This document shows positions 7,353-16,411 of a stretch of DNA of 35,830 nucleotides, one piece after another. Numbering within the stretch: position 1 is the stretch's first letter; every line of letters starts with the position of its first letter. The notes under the pieces are model-generated. The model saw only the letters and a list, made by a program, of their open reading frames with translations. It did not search any database and was not told where the DNA came from. Source of the stretch: Acidobacteriota bacterium (lineage in GTDB: Bacteria > Acidobacteriota > Blastocatellia > Pyrinomonadales > Pyrinomonadaceae); contig QHXM01000138.1 in NCBI GenBank assembly GCA_003222945.1, positions 1-35,830 of the forward strand, in the 5' to 3' direction. The position numbers and the translations under genes are program-made.

Positions 7353-9050
7353 ATGTCCACAAAATATGTCTCATCGGATACGCTCACTGGCACTGTCAAA
7401 GGTCCGGGCGAGTTGCCTCACGAGTTTCTATTCATCACGGCTGACAACGCGCGCACGCGCATAGGCGAATTTGTCTATTACGTTGCGCGCGATGGCGACC
7501 TTGACCGCCACATCATAGGCAACATAACGTCGCGCCGATTGGTGCGCAACCTGCCGGATGCGTTTCTCTCAGACCCGGAGATTTCGCCATCGGTCGTCTC
7601 ATCTCTAATCGGTCTCAGTTCCGACTGCGGCGAACTCTACGAGATAACGGTTGAGACAATCGGCTACTTTAGCCCCACGCTCGGCGATTTCGTCAACCCG
7701 CGCATCCCGCCCAATCCGGGCGACCCTGTCTTCCTCGCTTCGTCCGAAACTCTGGCGAATGTGCTTAGCCCTCGTCGCATGGGTGACGTAGGCTCTGCTC
7801 ACGTCGGAAGCCTTCTGACAAGAAGCGAAGGTGAAGTGCCCGTAGTGCTCTCAATCAAGGATGTGGTCTCAACGCACCTTGCAATCCTCGCTTCGACCGG
7901 CGCGGGCAAGTCTTACACGGCGGGCGTGCTCGTCGAAGAGTTGATGCGTTCGCACAACCGCGCGGCAGTTCTGATAGTTGACCCGCACGGCGAGTACGAC
8001 ACTCTGCGATCTATCGAATGCGACGCGCGCTTTGCGAGTGACGACGGCTACAAACCGGAAGTTAAAATCTACACGCACGACCGCATAAAGGTGCGCGTCT
8101 CGACCTTGACGGAAGCAGACATCAAATATCTTTTGCCCGAAGGCACATCGGACAAGATGCTGCATTATCTCTCGCAGGCTTACAGAAAGTTAACTGCGGG
8201 CGAGCGCGGCGAGCGAGGTCTGTGGGGCTATCAGGATTTGCGCGACGGCGTGACGGCAGAGAAGTACGGCGAAGACGACGGGCGTGGGAGTGGAGGCAAC
8301 GTTGGCTCGATTGACGCGCTGCTGTGGCGGCTAGACAATCGCTTTGATCGTCCCGATTCAATCTTTTCGGACCACGAGCACATTCCTCTCGATGAACTCT
8401 TTAAGCCGGGACGCTGCACCGTTCTTCAACTTTCAGACATAGAGCAGAACGAGCAGCAGGTCGTCGTGGCAACGCTTCTGCGCCGCGTCAACAAAGCTCG
8501 CATGGCGACCGTGCGTGAAGAGGCTTTGCAGGGCACGGACAGCTTCCTTCCCTATCCTGTCTTCGCGCTTCTGGAAGAGGCGCATCGCTTCGCACCAGCA
8601 GGCCAGACTGTTGTTTCAACGAACATACTCAAACAGATACTCTCTGAAGGCCGCAAGTTCGGCGTAGGCATTGGCCTCATCACACAGCGACCGGGAAAGC
8701 TCGACCAGGACGTGCTCTCGCAGTGCATGACGCAGATCATCATGCGTATAGTCAATCCTATTGACCAGGACACGGTCGCAAAGAGCGTGGAAGGCGCAGG
8801 CCGACAACTCCTTGATGAACTGCCCGCATTAACCAAGGGTCAGGCCGTAATCTCCGGCGTAGGCGTCAACACGCCCGTCATGTGCCGTGTGCGCTCACGC
8901 ATCACACGACACGGCGGCGAGACATTTGACGCGCCCCAAGAGTGGGCTGAATGGCACTCAACAAGAGAGCGCGATCATCGTCAGCAGGACAACGCCGTGC
9001 TTGTAAAAGAAGAGAAGAAGGCAGAGAAGATTCGCGGCATTAGAATCTGA
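7353..9050 (+). CDS. HerA-like DNA translocase / DUF87 ATPase
   Basis: 565 residues. It has an N-terminal HAS-barrel-like region (about residues 10-165), then Walker [10 protein letters not shown] (Lys186) and Walker [13 protein letters not shown] (Asp210, Glu214). The C-terminal portion has [10 protein letters not shown] and the [20 protein letters not shown] block that is diagnostic of HerA/FtsK-type ring ATPases. HerA usually pumps DNA with the nuclease NurA in end resection, or works with Sir2-like or nuclease partners in defence. Neither partner is encoded beside it here: the next gene is a membrane glycosyltransferase. A housekeeping DNA-repair or generic translocase role is therefore as likely as defence. 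The start ATG is not preceded by a strong ribosome site. Confidence 0.85.
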   Translation: MSTKYVSSDTLTGTVKGPGELPHEFLFITADNARTRIGEFVYYVARDGDLDRHIIGNITSRRLVRNLPDAFLSDPEISPSVVSSLIGLSSDCGELYEITVETIGYFSPTLGDFVNPRIPPNPGDPVFLASSETLANVLSPRRMGDVGSAHVGSLLTRSEGEVPVVLSIKDVVSTHLAILASTGAGKSYTAGVLVEELMRSHNRAAVLIVDPHGEYDTLRSIECDARFASDDGYKPEVKIYTHDRIKVRVSTLTEADIKYLLPEGTSDKMLHYLSQAYRKLTAGERGERGLWGYQDLRDGVTAEKYGEDDGRGSGGNVGSIDALLWRLDNRFDRPDSIFSDHEHIPLDELFKPGRCTVLQLSDIEQNEQQVVVATLLRRVNKARMATVREEALQGTDSFLPYPVFALLEEAHRFAPAGQTVVSTNILKQILSEGRKFGVGIGLITQRPGKLDQDVLSQCMTQIIMRIVNPIDQDTVAKSVEGAGRQLLDELPALTKGQAVISGVGVNTPVMCRVRSRITRHGGETFDAPQEWAEWHSTRERDHRQQDNAVLVKEEKKAEKIRGIRI

Positions 9051-9056
9051 TAGCTT

Positions 9057-10289
9057 ATGAAGCTTAAACAGCGCTCGCTTGAGAATATCGTCCTGATTGT
9101 CGGGGCGTGCGTTTTCTTCTGGCTTTTGCTGTTGCCGAAACCTGGTCCTGAGTGGGTCTATTACGACACCATTAAATACGGCTCTACGACTTTGAAGGGA
9201 CAGATAGCTTTCTCGGACTTTGTTCAGGAGGCCGTCGGCTTTCGTGCAATCTACAATAAGACGGACCCCTACCCTGTCTTAGGCCCGGAGCTTAAGAAGA
9301 GTCTGGATATTGACTGGGGCGTTGTGCACGGGAGCACACATCCGCCCACATCTTTTCTGCTGGCTGCTCCTGTAGCCTTCTTCTCATGGCCTGTTGCGTC
9401 GGCGCTTTGGGCCTGGCTCATGCTGTGTTTGATCGTCTTAAGCTTTCACTTCTACGGGCTGTCCTGGAAATTATCTTTGGGGCTGATGCCTCTGACGATG
9501 CTCTGGCCTCCCGCTTCGGCTTCGCTCGGACAGATAACTATCGTCTGGATGTTCGGTCTTGCTATGGCCTACTACTTCAGAGAGAAGCGACTCTTCTGGA
9601 GCGGCGCAAGCGTAGGGTTAGCGTCATTGACAAAATATTTCCCCGGACTCTTGATGATTATCTTTCTCTTGAAAAGAAAATGGACGGCTATCCTAGGCTT
9701 CATCTCCGTCTGGGTTCTGGCTCTATCGTTAATCACTCTATTGAATCCCGCGACCCTACCCAGATACTTTGAAGAACAGGTCATCACTAAACGACTTTAT
9801 GATTCAAACCCGAGCGCCGTCCCAATGACGACCACTTCGGTTGTCATCGAGCGGACCGATAACGCGGCGCCGCTAGTTATCAGCTACCGTTACGGCGGAC
9901 CATTCGGACTCGTACTGCTCGTCTTACTCTTCTCTACGATCATCTTCGTAAACAGGCATTATTTTTACGAGTGGAAAATCTGTCCTTCAACGAGGCTTTG
10001 GATGTTGCTAGCCTACTTTTCTGCGGCCTGTCTTCCGATCTTCTGGATATATTCTCTGATGCCGCTTCTGCCTGTGATAGGATTTTTTCTTTTCGAGAGA
10101 AAGATTTTGACGACTATATTTGCGCTCTACTCGATCCTGATTCCATCCATTTACATACGCGGCGGCGAAGAGTCCGCGATTCCAATCGCAAGCGTCAGTA
10201 TATTCCTGGGGCTGGCCTTTATCTTAGACCGCTTGCCGTTAAAAATATTTCAGAGGAAGTGGGGAGAGAATCTTCTCGTAGCCGATTGA
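9057..10289 (+). CDS. GT87 / DUF2029 family membrane glycosyltransferase
   Basis: 410 residues with about ten hydrophobic segments. The N-terminal helix is followed by a periplasmic loop carrying FRAIYNKTDPYPV and the HGSTHPPTSFLLAAP motif, and SLGQITIVWMFGLAMAYYFREK plus GLASLTKYFPGLL follow in the membrane region. These are signatures of GT-C family 87, which transfers mannose or other sugars from polyprenyl-phosphate donors on the outer face of the cytoplasmic membrane. Such donors are products of GT2 enzymes like the one at the left edge. It starts 6 nt after the HerA-like stop, probably by co-transcription alone, since no functional link is known. Confidence 0.75.
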   Translation: MKLKQRSLENIVLIVGACVFFWLLLLPKPGPEWVYYDTIKYGSTTLKGQIAFSDFVQEAVGFRAIYNKTDPYPVLGPELKKSLDIDWGVVHGSTHPPTSFLLAAPVAFFSWPVASALWAWLMLCLIVLSFHFYGLSWKLSLGLMPLTMLWPPASASLGQITIVWMFGLAMAYYFREKRLFWSGASVGLASLTKYFPGLLMIIFLLKRKWTAILGFISVWVLALSLITLLNPATLPRYFEEQVITKRLYDSNPSAVPMTTTSVVIERTDNAAPLVISYRYGGPFGLVLLVLLFSTIIFVNRHYFYEWKICPSTRLWMLLAYFSAACLPIFWIYSLMPLLPVIGFFLFERKILTTIFALYSILIPSIYIRGGEESAIPIASVSIFLGLAFILDRLPLKIFQRKWGENLLVAD

Positions 10290-10378
10290 ACGGATTTTGA
10301 AACGTGAGCCTATTCACCGGGCGCTGGAAGCTCATATTCAGGCAGAACTTTCTACACCTATTCAAAAGTATGCCGCCT

Positions 10379-10540
10379 GCCGCGAGCCGTTATCTGCCTG
10401 GAGCGAGCCATCGGCAACAGTTCTGGAACGATTCGCTCCCAGTTGCCAGCCGTTCGCTCCTGGGAGCGAACCGTTGCCGGACGGGAGCGAATCGTCGGCG
10501 ACAGTTCTGGAATCATTCGCTCCCTGTCGGCAACGGGATT
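10379..10540. repeat. GGAGCGAA-rich direct and inverted repeat in the 5' region of the thioredoxin-like gene
   Basis: Two direct repeats of about 40 bp (10402-10441 and 10486-10525), 84 bp apart, each containing GGCAACAGTTCTGGA-like and GATTCGCTCCC blocks. Between them lies the perfect palindrome TTCGCTCC-TG-GGAGCGAA (10453-10470), and further GGAGCGAA/TTCGCTCC copies occur near 10432, 10483 and 10516. Because 84 is a multiple of three, an open frame happens to run through it into the gene. The encoded peptide looks like repeat translation (SATVLERFAPSC, SATVLESFAPCR), not a protein domain. Confidence 0.7.
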
Positions 10541-10545
10541 TTCCG

Positions 10546-11865
10546 ATGCGTTTGAGATTATTCGCTTACATAGTCGCGCTCCTTTGTCTCAGTCTTACCT
10601 TCGCAACATCTGCTCCGGCCAGCGAACGAACAGATGCTCTTGCCCGTCTCGCCGTCTCTGAAAATCGGTCTGAGGCGGCCTCCGCCATCACGGAACTGCG
10701 CGAGATGGGACCAGAAGGCTTAAGAATTCTATTCGATGCTTACGCGGACGAAATCTCGCGCGCTCGCGCAGGTCTTACAGTAAATGAAGAAGCGTGGCAG
10801 CGTTTGAGCGCGGCGCTCGACTCAGTTAGCCAGCAGCGCAACAGCTATGCTTCGGGTCTTTACTGGTACACGGATTTTGAGAAGGCTAAAGCTGCTGCAA
10901 AGCAGAGCGGCAAGCCCATTCTCTCTTTGCGTCTTCTGGGAAATCTGAACGATGAGTTTAGCTGCGCCAACAGTCGCTTCTTCCGCACGGTGCTCTACAG
11001 TAACCTGGATGTCTCAAAGTATCTGCGAGAGCATTTCATACTCCATTGGAAATCGGTCCGCCCAGCCCCGCGCGTCACGATTGACTTCGGCGACGGGCGC
11101 AAACTCGAACGCACCATCACGGGCAACAGCATACATTACGTCCTGTACGCGGACGGCCTGCTCGTGGACGGACTGCCGGGATTGTACGGCCCTACGGCCT
11201 TCATGCAAGAACTCGCACAATCGGAAGCGGTCTCCAGGCAGGTCGCGGGGAAAAATGCAACCGACCGGCAGACTATCCTGCGCGCATATCACAACGCGCG
11301 CATTCAGGCCATAACAAACGATTGGGTCTCGGACGTTGCGAAAGCTGGAGGCCGCGTGCCGGAAGATGTCCTGGATAGAATAGAGAAGAGGAAGGCCAAC
11401 CCGAACGCGATCTTCATAGCTCCGGTTGCCATCACCAAGATGGTCACAGAGGTAAACATACTTAAGGCGATCACGGCAGACGCCACCGCGCTCGAAGCCG
11501 CTACGGACCTGACCGCCTGGAACAAGATTGCAGACTTTCACAACGCAGATTCGCGCATAGACAAAGGCAGCATCGCGCTCATCACTCGCCAGAATCAATC
11601 CGTGCGCGATGACGCGGGCCTGCTCGCGCGCACGGTCCAGAATCTTGAACATTACATGGCGCTCGACACGGTCCGCAACGAGTACATGCTGCATACTAAG
11701 CTTCACGCATGGTTCGTAGCGGGTCAGGCGGGCACGGACGTTGACAGCTTGAACGAGAAAGTCTATGCCGAGCTTTTCCAGACGCCGCGCACAGACCCCT
11801 GGCTCGGCCTCTACTCTCCAGACATCTACACGGGATTGGATAACGGCGGGGTCAGCAAGAACTAA
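10546..11865 (+). CDS. Secreted thioredoxin-fold-like protein of unknown function
   Basis: The ATG at 10546 gives a proper signal peptide (MRLRLFAYIVALLCLSLTFA, cleaved near ASAPASE). The frame upstream to 10297 is repeat sequence and is excluded. The mature protein has an N-terminal helical region (ALARLAVSENRSEAASAI) and then a thioredoxin-like block: YTDFEKAKAAAKQSGKPIL, the SCANSRFFRTVLYS segment where a redox CxxC would be expected but only one Cys is present, a VTIDFGDGRKLERTI strand and NSIHYVLYADG. The C-terminal 200 residues are helical with no recognised domain. It resembles thioredoxin-like proteins of Acidobacteriota and Planctomycetota that couple this block to extra helices. The substrate is unknown. 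A strong hairpin terminator follows the stop. Confidence 0.65.
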   Translation: MRLRLFAYIVALLCLSLTFATSAPASERTDALARLAVSENRSEAASAITELREMGPEGLRILFDAYADEISRARAGLTVNEEAWQRLSAALDSVSQQRNSYASGLYWYTDFEKAKAAAKQSGKPILSLRLLGNLNDEFSCANSRFFRTVLYSNLDVSKYLREHFILHWKSVRPAPRVTIDFGDGRKLERTITGNSIHYVLYADGLLVDGLPGLYGPTAFMQELAQSEAVSRQVAGKNATDRQTILRAYHNARIQAITNDWVSDVAKAGGRVPEDVLDRIEKRKANPNAIFIAPVAITKMVTEVNILKAITADATALEAATDLTAWNKIADFHNADSRIDKGSIALITRQNQSVRDDAGLLARTVQNLEHYMALDTVRNEYMLHTKLHAWFVAGQAGTDVDSLNEKVYAELFQTPRTDPWLGLYSPDIYTGLDNGGVSKN

Positions 11866-11879
11866 GAGTGCAGAACAGA

Positions 11880-11922
11880 TTTGTAGGGGCAGGGCGGCTT
11901 GTCCCTGCCCCTACAAATTTTC
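11880..11922 (+). terminator. Strong hairpin terminator with 'gtaggggcaggg' arms
   Basis: A perfect 15-bp GC-rich inverted repeat (11880-11894 with 11903-11917, arm TTTGTAGGGGCAGGG) with an 8-nt loop, followed by TTTTCTC. It sits 15 nt after the thioredoxin-like gene and just before the convergent lipoprotein stop. A half-site of the same motif occurs inside the M16 peptidase gene (18807-18822). Confidence 0.75.
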
Positions 11923-11924
11923 TC

Positions 11925-13061
11925 TTAAGCGTTAGGTTTCGCGCGTACTACCCAGATGCTTCGGCGCTCATTCGTGCGAGCTATGTAACTGACGAAGAGT
12001 TGATCGCCAAGGGTTGCTGCTGATGGAAGCTCGCCGCTGCTGGAAATCATCTGTGCGGAATCAACGCTCCTTTCAGAAGCCAAAAGCGCTCTCATCACGC
12101 GAGCAGAAGTTCCGTCGTCGCTCTCCCAGACAACCCGAAGACGGTTTCCATCGCCCGCTATAAGCGCTGGACCGGAAACAGGGCACGCGGCTATTGCCCA
12201 CCGGTCATCTGAGACTATGACGGGAGATTGAAACGTCCTTCCTCCATCTTCGGATGCTGCGACGGCGATGTGACGAAACTCGCCCGGCAAGACCTGACGC
12301 CAGCCGACGAAGACGCGACCATCAGCGCCAACGGCCACAGCAGTCTTGCAGCACGGGCAGGCATCTTTCGCAATTTTTATATTCTGAGAGAAGGAACGCC
12401 CGCCGTTCGTTGAAGATGCGAAGAAGACCTCGCGGTTTGCATCCATGTGCTCCATCTTCTGCATCCCTTTCATCTGACTTTCAGAGGGCTGTGGCTTCTG
12501 AACATTCCTCTCATCAAGCCACGCGACCAGGACGCGACCATCTGAGCCAACAGCCAACGAGTGCATTCCATGAACAACCTGCTTCCCGTCATCATTCACT
12601 TTCACGGGCGCATCGAACGTTCTTCCTCCGTCGCGCGACGCAGAGATGTATAGATCGTTGCCGTGACCTTGCGGACCACCAATGCGCGCAGTCCATCCGA
12701 CATAAACAGTTCCGTCCGGTGCAACCTTCACAGTCGGCGGGTCGCCGCGCCAACTTGTTGCCGCGCCCGGTTGCGGGTTGACGCGCACGGGCGCGCTCTT
12801 CATCTCACCGCCTCCGTCCAGTTGCGCGAGCATCACATCTGCTTCCGCTTCACGATGCTCAACCCACGCGACGTAAGCCGTGCCGTCGCGCGCAGTCGCA
12901 ACCGCTGGTTCAGCCGCATCCACGTTCTCTGCGGAGACTCGAACAGGCTTAAGAGCATCTGGCGTCTGCGCCGTAGTGTTCTCCGTCTTCTTAGCCTGCT
13001 GCGCGCAGCCCGCAAGAAACATCAATAAAAGATAGAAAATGCTCAGTTTTAGACTCTTCAT
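11925..13061 (-). CDS. Asp-box (BNR) repeat lipoprotein, sialidase-like beta-propeller
   Basis: The ATG at 13061 begins a lipoprotein signal (LSIFYLLLMFLAGC, lipidated Cys19). The frame upstream to 13103 is not needed. The mature protein carries at least three Asp-boxes, SRDGGRTFDAP, STNGGRSFSQN and SEDGGRTFQSP, which mark the turns of a six-bladed sialidase-fold propeller, along with repeated DGxVYVGW/DGRVFVGW strands. The arginine triad and Tyr/Glu nucleophile of true sialidases are not evident, so it is more likely a binding or scaffold propeller at the cell surface. A CPCCK motif (about residues 233-237) could bind metal or form a disulfide. It is preceded by the 21-bp palindrome array, whose nearest repeat is 52 nt from the start. 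Confidence 0.72.
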   Translation of the reverse strand: MKSLKLSIFYLLLMFLAGCAQQAKKTENTTAQTPDALKPVRVSAENVDAAEPAVATARDGTAYVAWVEHREAEADVMLAQLDGGGEMKSAPVRVNPQPGAATSWRGDPPTVKVAPDGTVYVGWTARIGGPQGHGNDLYISASRDGGRTFDAPVKVNDDGKQVVHGMHSLAVGSDGRVLVAWLDERNVQKPQPSESQMKGMQKMEHMDANREVFFASSTNGGRSFSQNIKIAKDACPCCKTAVAVGADGRVFVGWRQVLPGEFRHIAVAASEDGGRTFQSPVIVSDDRWAIAACPVSGPALIAGDGNRLRVVWESDDGTSARVMRALLASERSVDSAQMISSSGELPSAATLGDQLFVSYIARTNERRSIWVVRAKPNA

Positions 13062-13112
13062 TATTACTTCCCGAATGAATTTCAGAAGATATTGACATAG
13101 CAAGCTCTGATT

Positions 13113-13350
13113 ACGTCATACACTCACGAGTGTACGCCATACGCTCTTGAGTGTACGTCATACACTGATGAGTGTACGCCATACGCTCTTGAGTGTACGT
13201 CATACACTGATGAGTGTACGGCATACACTTGTCAGTGCGCGTCATACACTCGTGAGTGTACGCCATGCGCAGGCGAGTGTACGACGTACACTCATCAGTG
13301 TACGCCATACGCTCGTGAGCGTGCGACGCACGCTCACGAGTGTGCGCCAT
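13113..13350. repeat. 21-bp tandem array of 14-bp palindromes (11 units)
   Basis: Eleven units of exactly 21 bp run from 13113 to 13343, plus a 7-bp partial. The consensus is acgYcat followed by the palindrome ACRCTCnnGAGYGT. Units 2-3 and 4-5 are identical 42-bp pairs. Base changes are often compensated: unit 10 is ACGCT...AGCGT on both sides, while others keep G-T pairs. The central bases vary freely. The 21-bp period equals two turns of B-DNA, so all palindromes would lie on one face of the helix. Seven-residue repeats (VRHTLxS on one strand) appear in open frames on both strands only because 21 is divisible by three. It lies in the 5' region of the Asp-box lipoprotein gene. Confidence 0.85.
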
Positions 13351-13383
13351 AATCACCTACGGCGATGGCCTTCTTTCCTTCTT

Positions 13384-13527
13384 GTCAGTACCACCTGCTG
13401 CAAGCGGGTGGGTGAGACTCAAACGATGAATACTGAACGATGAACGCGGAAGTAAATACACTTGGTCTTTAAGTTCAGCGTTCATCATTTTAGCGTCACC
13501 CACCCGCTTGCAGCAGGTGGTACTGAC
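13384..13527. mobile_element. 144-bp MITE-like element with perfect 32-bp terminal inverted repeats
   Basis: Arms 13384-13415 and 13496-13527 are an exact 32-bp inverted repeat (starting GTCAGTACCACCTGCTGCAA). The 80-bp interior holds further partial complementarity ('gatgaacgc' against 'gcgttcatc'). No transposase or ORF is present. The exactness of the arms implies recent insertion or strong selection for the stem. It lies just downstream of the TonB receptor gene. Target-site duplication was not clear by eye. Confidence 0.65.
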
Positions 13528-13577
13528 CCGTATGCTTTCATTCAATTGCTATCAGCTATAGGGTCTGAAGATTCTCT

Positions 13578-16221
13578 TCAAAAACTTAATCTCAGGCCGA
13601 ACTGAATCTGGCGCGGGTCGCCAGCCGCAGTCGGAAGCCCGAAACCCGGAAGAGGCGTCGCGCCCGTCCCGAACGTATTGTTCGGAAGCTGTAGGTTCGC
13701 GCGATTTGTGACGTTGAACCCCTCGGCGATTACTTCTAACCCAGTGTGCTCGCTGAATCGAAATTTTCTACTCAAGCGAAGATCAAGCGAGGCAGAATCG
13801 AAACCGCGCCCTGTGTTCCGGCCCACACCCGTAGGGCGATCATTGAAGTTCGTATCAAAGTTCCTGTCATTGCCCGTCAGTATGTTGAAGGGCAAACGAG
13901 AGGCGTAAGAGAAGATGTAACTCAACTCGAATCCTTCGAGGAAGCGTCTGAGAGAGGACTGACGGCGAGCTTTCGGGACAGAGAAAGAACCGTTGACCGT
14001 CAGGCGGTGGCGCTGGTCGTTGTCCGAGAGTCCTCTGTCATCTCTCAGGTTGAAATTGTCCTGCGGTGTAGAGAAGAAGAAGTTCCCCGCGTCGTCAATT
14101 GATTTCGATAGTGTGTAGGAGACGCGCACATTCGCCCACCTGGACGCGTGCTCGTTGAAGGCTACGATCATCGCATTGTAGTAGCTGTCGCCCGAGCTTT
14201 CAAAACGCGAGATGTTGCCCCAGTTCGGGTCTGGTCTTCCAAGGTTAGCGACGCCGAGCCTTGCAGCATCCGCAGCCGATAGCGTAGGTACGTTTACATT
14301 GCGCGAGAGTATCAGGTGAAGCCCGCGCAGGTGCATGTAGCCAACCGATAGAGAAGCACTTTTGAAGACCTCACGCTCAATCTGAAGATTTACCTGCTCG
14401 CTGTAGCTGCTCACGATGCTCGGATCAATGCGCGTGATGTTCGGCTTCGTTGAAAGTTGAGCGGGCTGCGCCGCGAGCAGATTGGGAAACGCGGGCGCGC
14501 CCGTTTGCGTCGGCGCTAATTGTACGACTATGTATTTCGAGCCGTCGCGTTGAAGAGCATTCGAGGTTGCGCGCAAGGAGATGCGGTCGAAGTAGATTCC
14601 GAAGCTCGCACGAACGACTGTCTTTCTATCTCCTGGCGAGTAGGCAAAGCCTATGCGCGGCGCGAAGTTGTTCGAGTCTGTCTTTACGGGATCGGGAAGG
14701 AACTGCGCGTCGTAGCGAAGACCCGCGTTGACGGTCAAGTCCTTGCGCGGTCGCCACTCGTCCTGAACGAAGAGGCCGAGGTTAGGGTTTGAGAGAAACT
14801 GACTGGCTGCGCCGAAAGCCTGCTGAAAGCTGCTGTACGCGCCCGAGAGAAAGTTCGAGAGCGACGTGAAAGTGTAAACGCCTTGAATCGCGCCGGGAAA
14901 GCTTATGTTGACGCGGTTCAGTAGAAAGTCCACGCCGCCTTTGACGGAATGCGCTCCGCGCTGTGTGGAGAGGTTGTCAACGGCTTCGACGAGATCAATC
15001 GCTCGCGCCGTCGGTGAAAAGGTCGCCGTGCCGAAGCTTGCGATGCCGCTGATGTTGACGGCAGGGCCTACAACATCATTGACGGGCGCTCTCAAACGGC
15101 TGCGCGTAAACTGAAAGCGAGCTTCGTTGATTGAACGCGAAGAGAGCGTTGAAGTGTCGCTCGTGGCGAAAGTCTGATCGAGCGTTTGAAGGCTTGAGCC
15201 GCGACTGACTGAGTTTAGGCCGCCGACGTTGCGGGAATTTATAGCAGACAGATCGTAGAGGCTGTATCTAACGGCCAGAAGATTCGCTGCGTTCAGCTTG
15301 TGGTCCATGCGCGCGAAGAGATTTGTGACGCGGGTTGCTCCGGGCACTACGCCTGTTTCGATTCGTGGACCGGAAAAGTTAACCTGATTCAGACGATTGT
15401 TGATGGCCGCGACGTTCGCCGATGAAATCGTGATGACGTTTGAATCGTTGCGCCGCGTCTGCTCGAAGTTAGCGAAGAGAAAAGTTCTATCTCGCGCGAT
15501 GGGACCGCCCAGACTTGCGCCGTACTGCCCTTGCGTCAACAAATCCTTGCGAGGAGCAAGCGGGTTGCGCGCGTCGAAGCGTTGATTGCGAAGGAAACCA
15601 TAGATGCGGCCTCGCCAAAAGTTTGTGCCGGACTGCGTGATGATGTTTACGACGCCGGAGGAAGCGCGTCCGAACTCGGCTATGCCGCCGGATGTCACGG
15701 ACGAGCAGAGCAAGGTCCAGGTAGTTGCGACCATTTAGCGGCATCCCTGAAATCTCTTGCGGGCTTATGGTTTCTGCGACCTGCGTGCGCGCGGCCTCAA
15801 TGAAGGGAACGTCAGCCGTAACGGAGACGCTCGCGCTGATAGTTTTGACGGAGAGTTTTACAGGAACATCAATTGACTGCCCGACCGAGAGCGTCAGCCG
15901 TTCGTTTAGAGTTGCAAAGCCTTCGCGCCCGACCGCAAGGTTGTAAGAGCCGACTGGCAGGTTCTGGAAGCGATAACGCCCTTCCGCATCGCTCATGATC
16001 GTGCGCGATTGATTCGTTTCGAGATTAGTGACGGTGAGACTTGCGCCGCTAATGCTCGCTCCGCTTGAATCTTCAACCCGCCCGCTCAGCGTAGCCGTCG
16101 TCAAGGTCTGCTGCGCGAATATAGAAGCCAGACAAGTGCTCAGAACGAAGAAGGCTGTTAAGCAAACGGCGCGCAACGCAAACCGCGTTTGAAGATTTAG
16201 GAGAAAGCAGTTTCTTCTCAT
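13578..16221 (-). pseudogene. TonB-dependent receptor (Oar-like, CarboxypepD_reg domain) with internal deletion and frameshift in the plug
   Basis: The ATG at 16221 starts a signal peptide (ending near FAQQ), followed by a carboxypeptidase-like regulatory beta domain (TATLSGRVEDSSGASISGA to VGSYNLAVGREGF) and the start of the plug (ISGMPLNGRNYLDLALLV). At about 15699 the frame breaks. The next frame resumes at once with VTSGGIAEFGRASSGVVNII, a well-known later plug motif, and runs through a complete 22-strand-type barrel to a C-terminal GLRLSF with aromatic last residue. Roughly 60 plug residues, including the usual VDGL segment, are missing by comparison with family memory. Such receptors import large substrates across the outer membrane. 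As written it is non-functional unless the deletion is an assembly error. Confidence 0.85.
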
Positions 16222-16269
16222 CACAAAAACTTTCTCGGCAATAAAGATAATTACACTCGCCCCGTCGTC

Positions 16270-16313
16270 TTTGCGCCAGAGAGCGAGAACATTTTCGCGC
16301 TCTCTGGCACAAA
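16270..16313. promoter_or_regulatory. Hairpin in the leader region of the TonB receptor gene
   Basis: A 16-bp stem with one mismatch (10 perfect inner pairs, CCAGAGAGCG at 16276-16285 with 16298-16307) and a 12-nt loop, lying 49 nt upstream of the receptor start on the minus strand and downstream of the Cys-rich gene. It may be a terminator or attenuator between the two genes. There is no clear T-run and no known riboswitch pattern. Confidence 0.4.
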
Positions 16314-16411
16314 GAAAACCGAAAGCACGCGAAAGCGAAATAGACGACGGCGCTCGCAGGCTTGCTTTGCGCTGCTCTGCGAGCACTGACGCGCACATTC
16401 ATTAGCGATAA

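Noticed and set aside
7353-9050. Anti-phage HerA defence system
   Set aside because: No NurA, Sir2, DUF4297 or other effector gene is adjacent; neighbours are glycan genes.
10297-10545. N-terminal extension of the thioredoxin-like protein
   Set aside because: The region is repeat sequence and the ATG at 10546 gives a standard signal peptide.
12254-12781. Long plus-strand ORFs opposite the lipoprotein gene and similar ORFs opposite M16, TonB and KdpD genes
   Set aside because: They are antisense shadows with Arg/Ser-rich composition and no domain signature.
11925-13061. True exo-sialidase
   Set aside because: Asp-boxes only show the propeller fold; the catalytic arginine triad and Tyr/Glu pair could not be identified.
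13113-13350. CRISPR array
   Set aside because: Units are contiguous 21-bp repeats with no unique spacers between them, and no cas genes are near.
13147-13443. Heptapeptide-repeat protein (VRHTLxS) on the plus strand, with a similar one on the minus strand
   Set aside because: Open frames on both strands follow from the 21-bp period being divisible by three; neither frame has a ribosome site or a sensible end, and base changes preserve the palindrome rather than the peptide.
16270-16313. Cobalamin or other known riboswitch before the TonB receptor
   Set aside because: Only a single hairpin is present; no conserved riboswitch core sequence was recognised.
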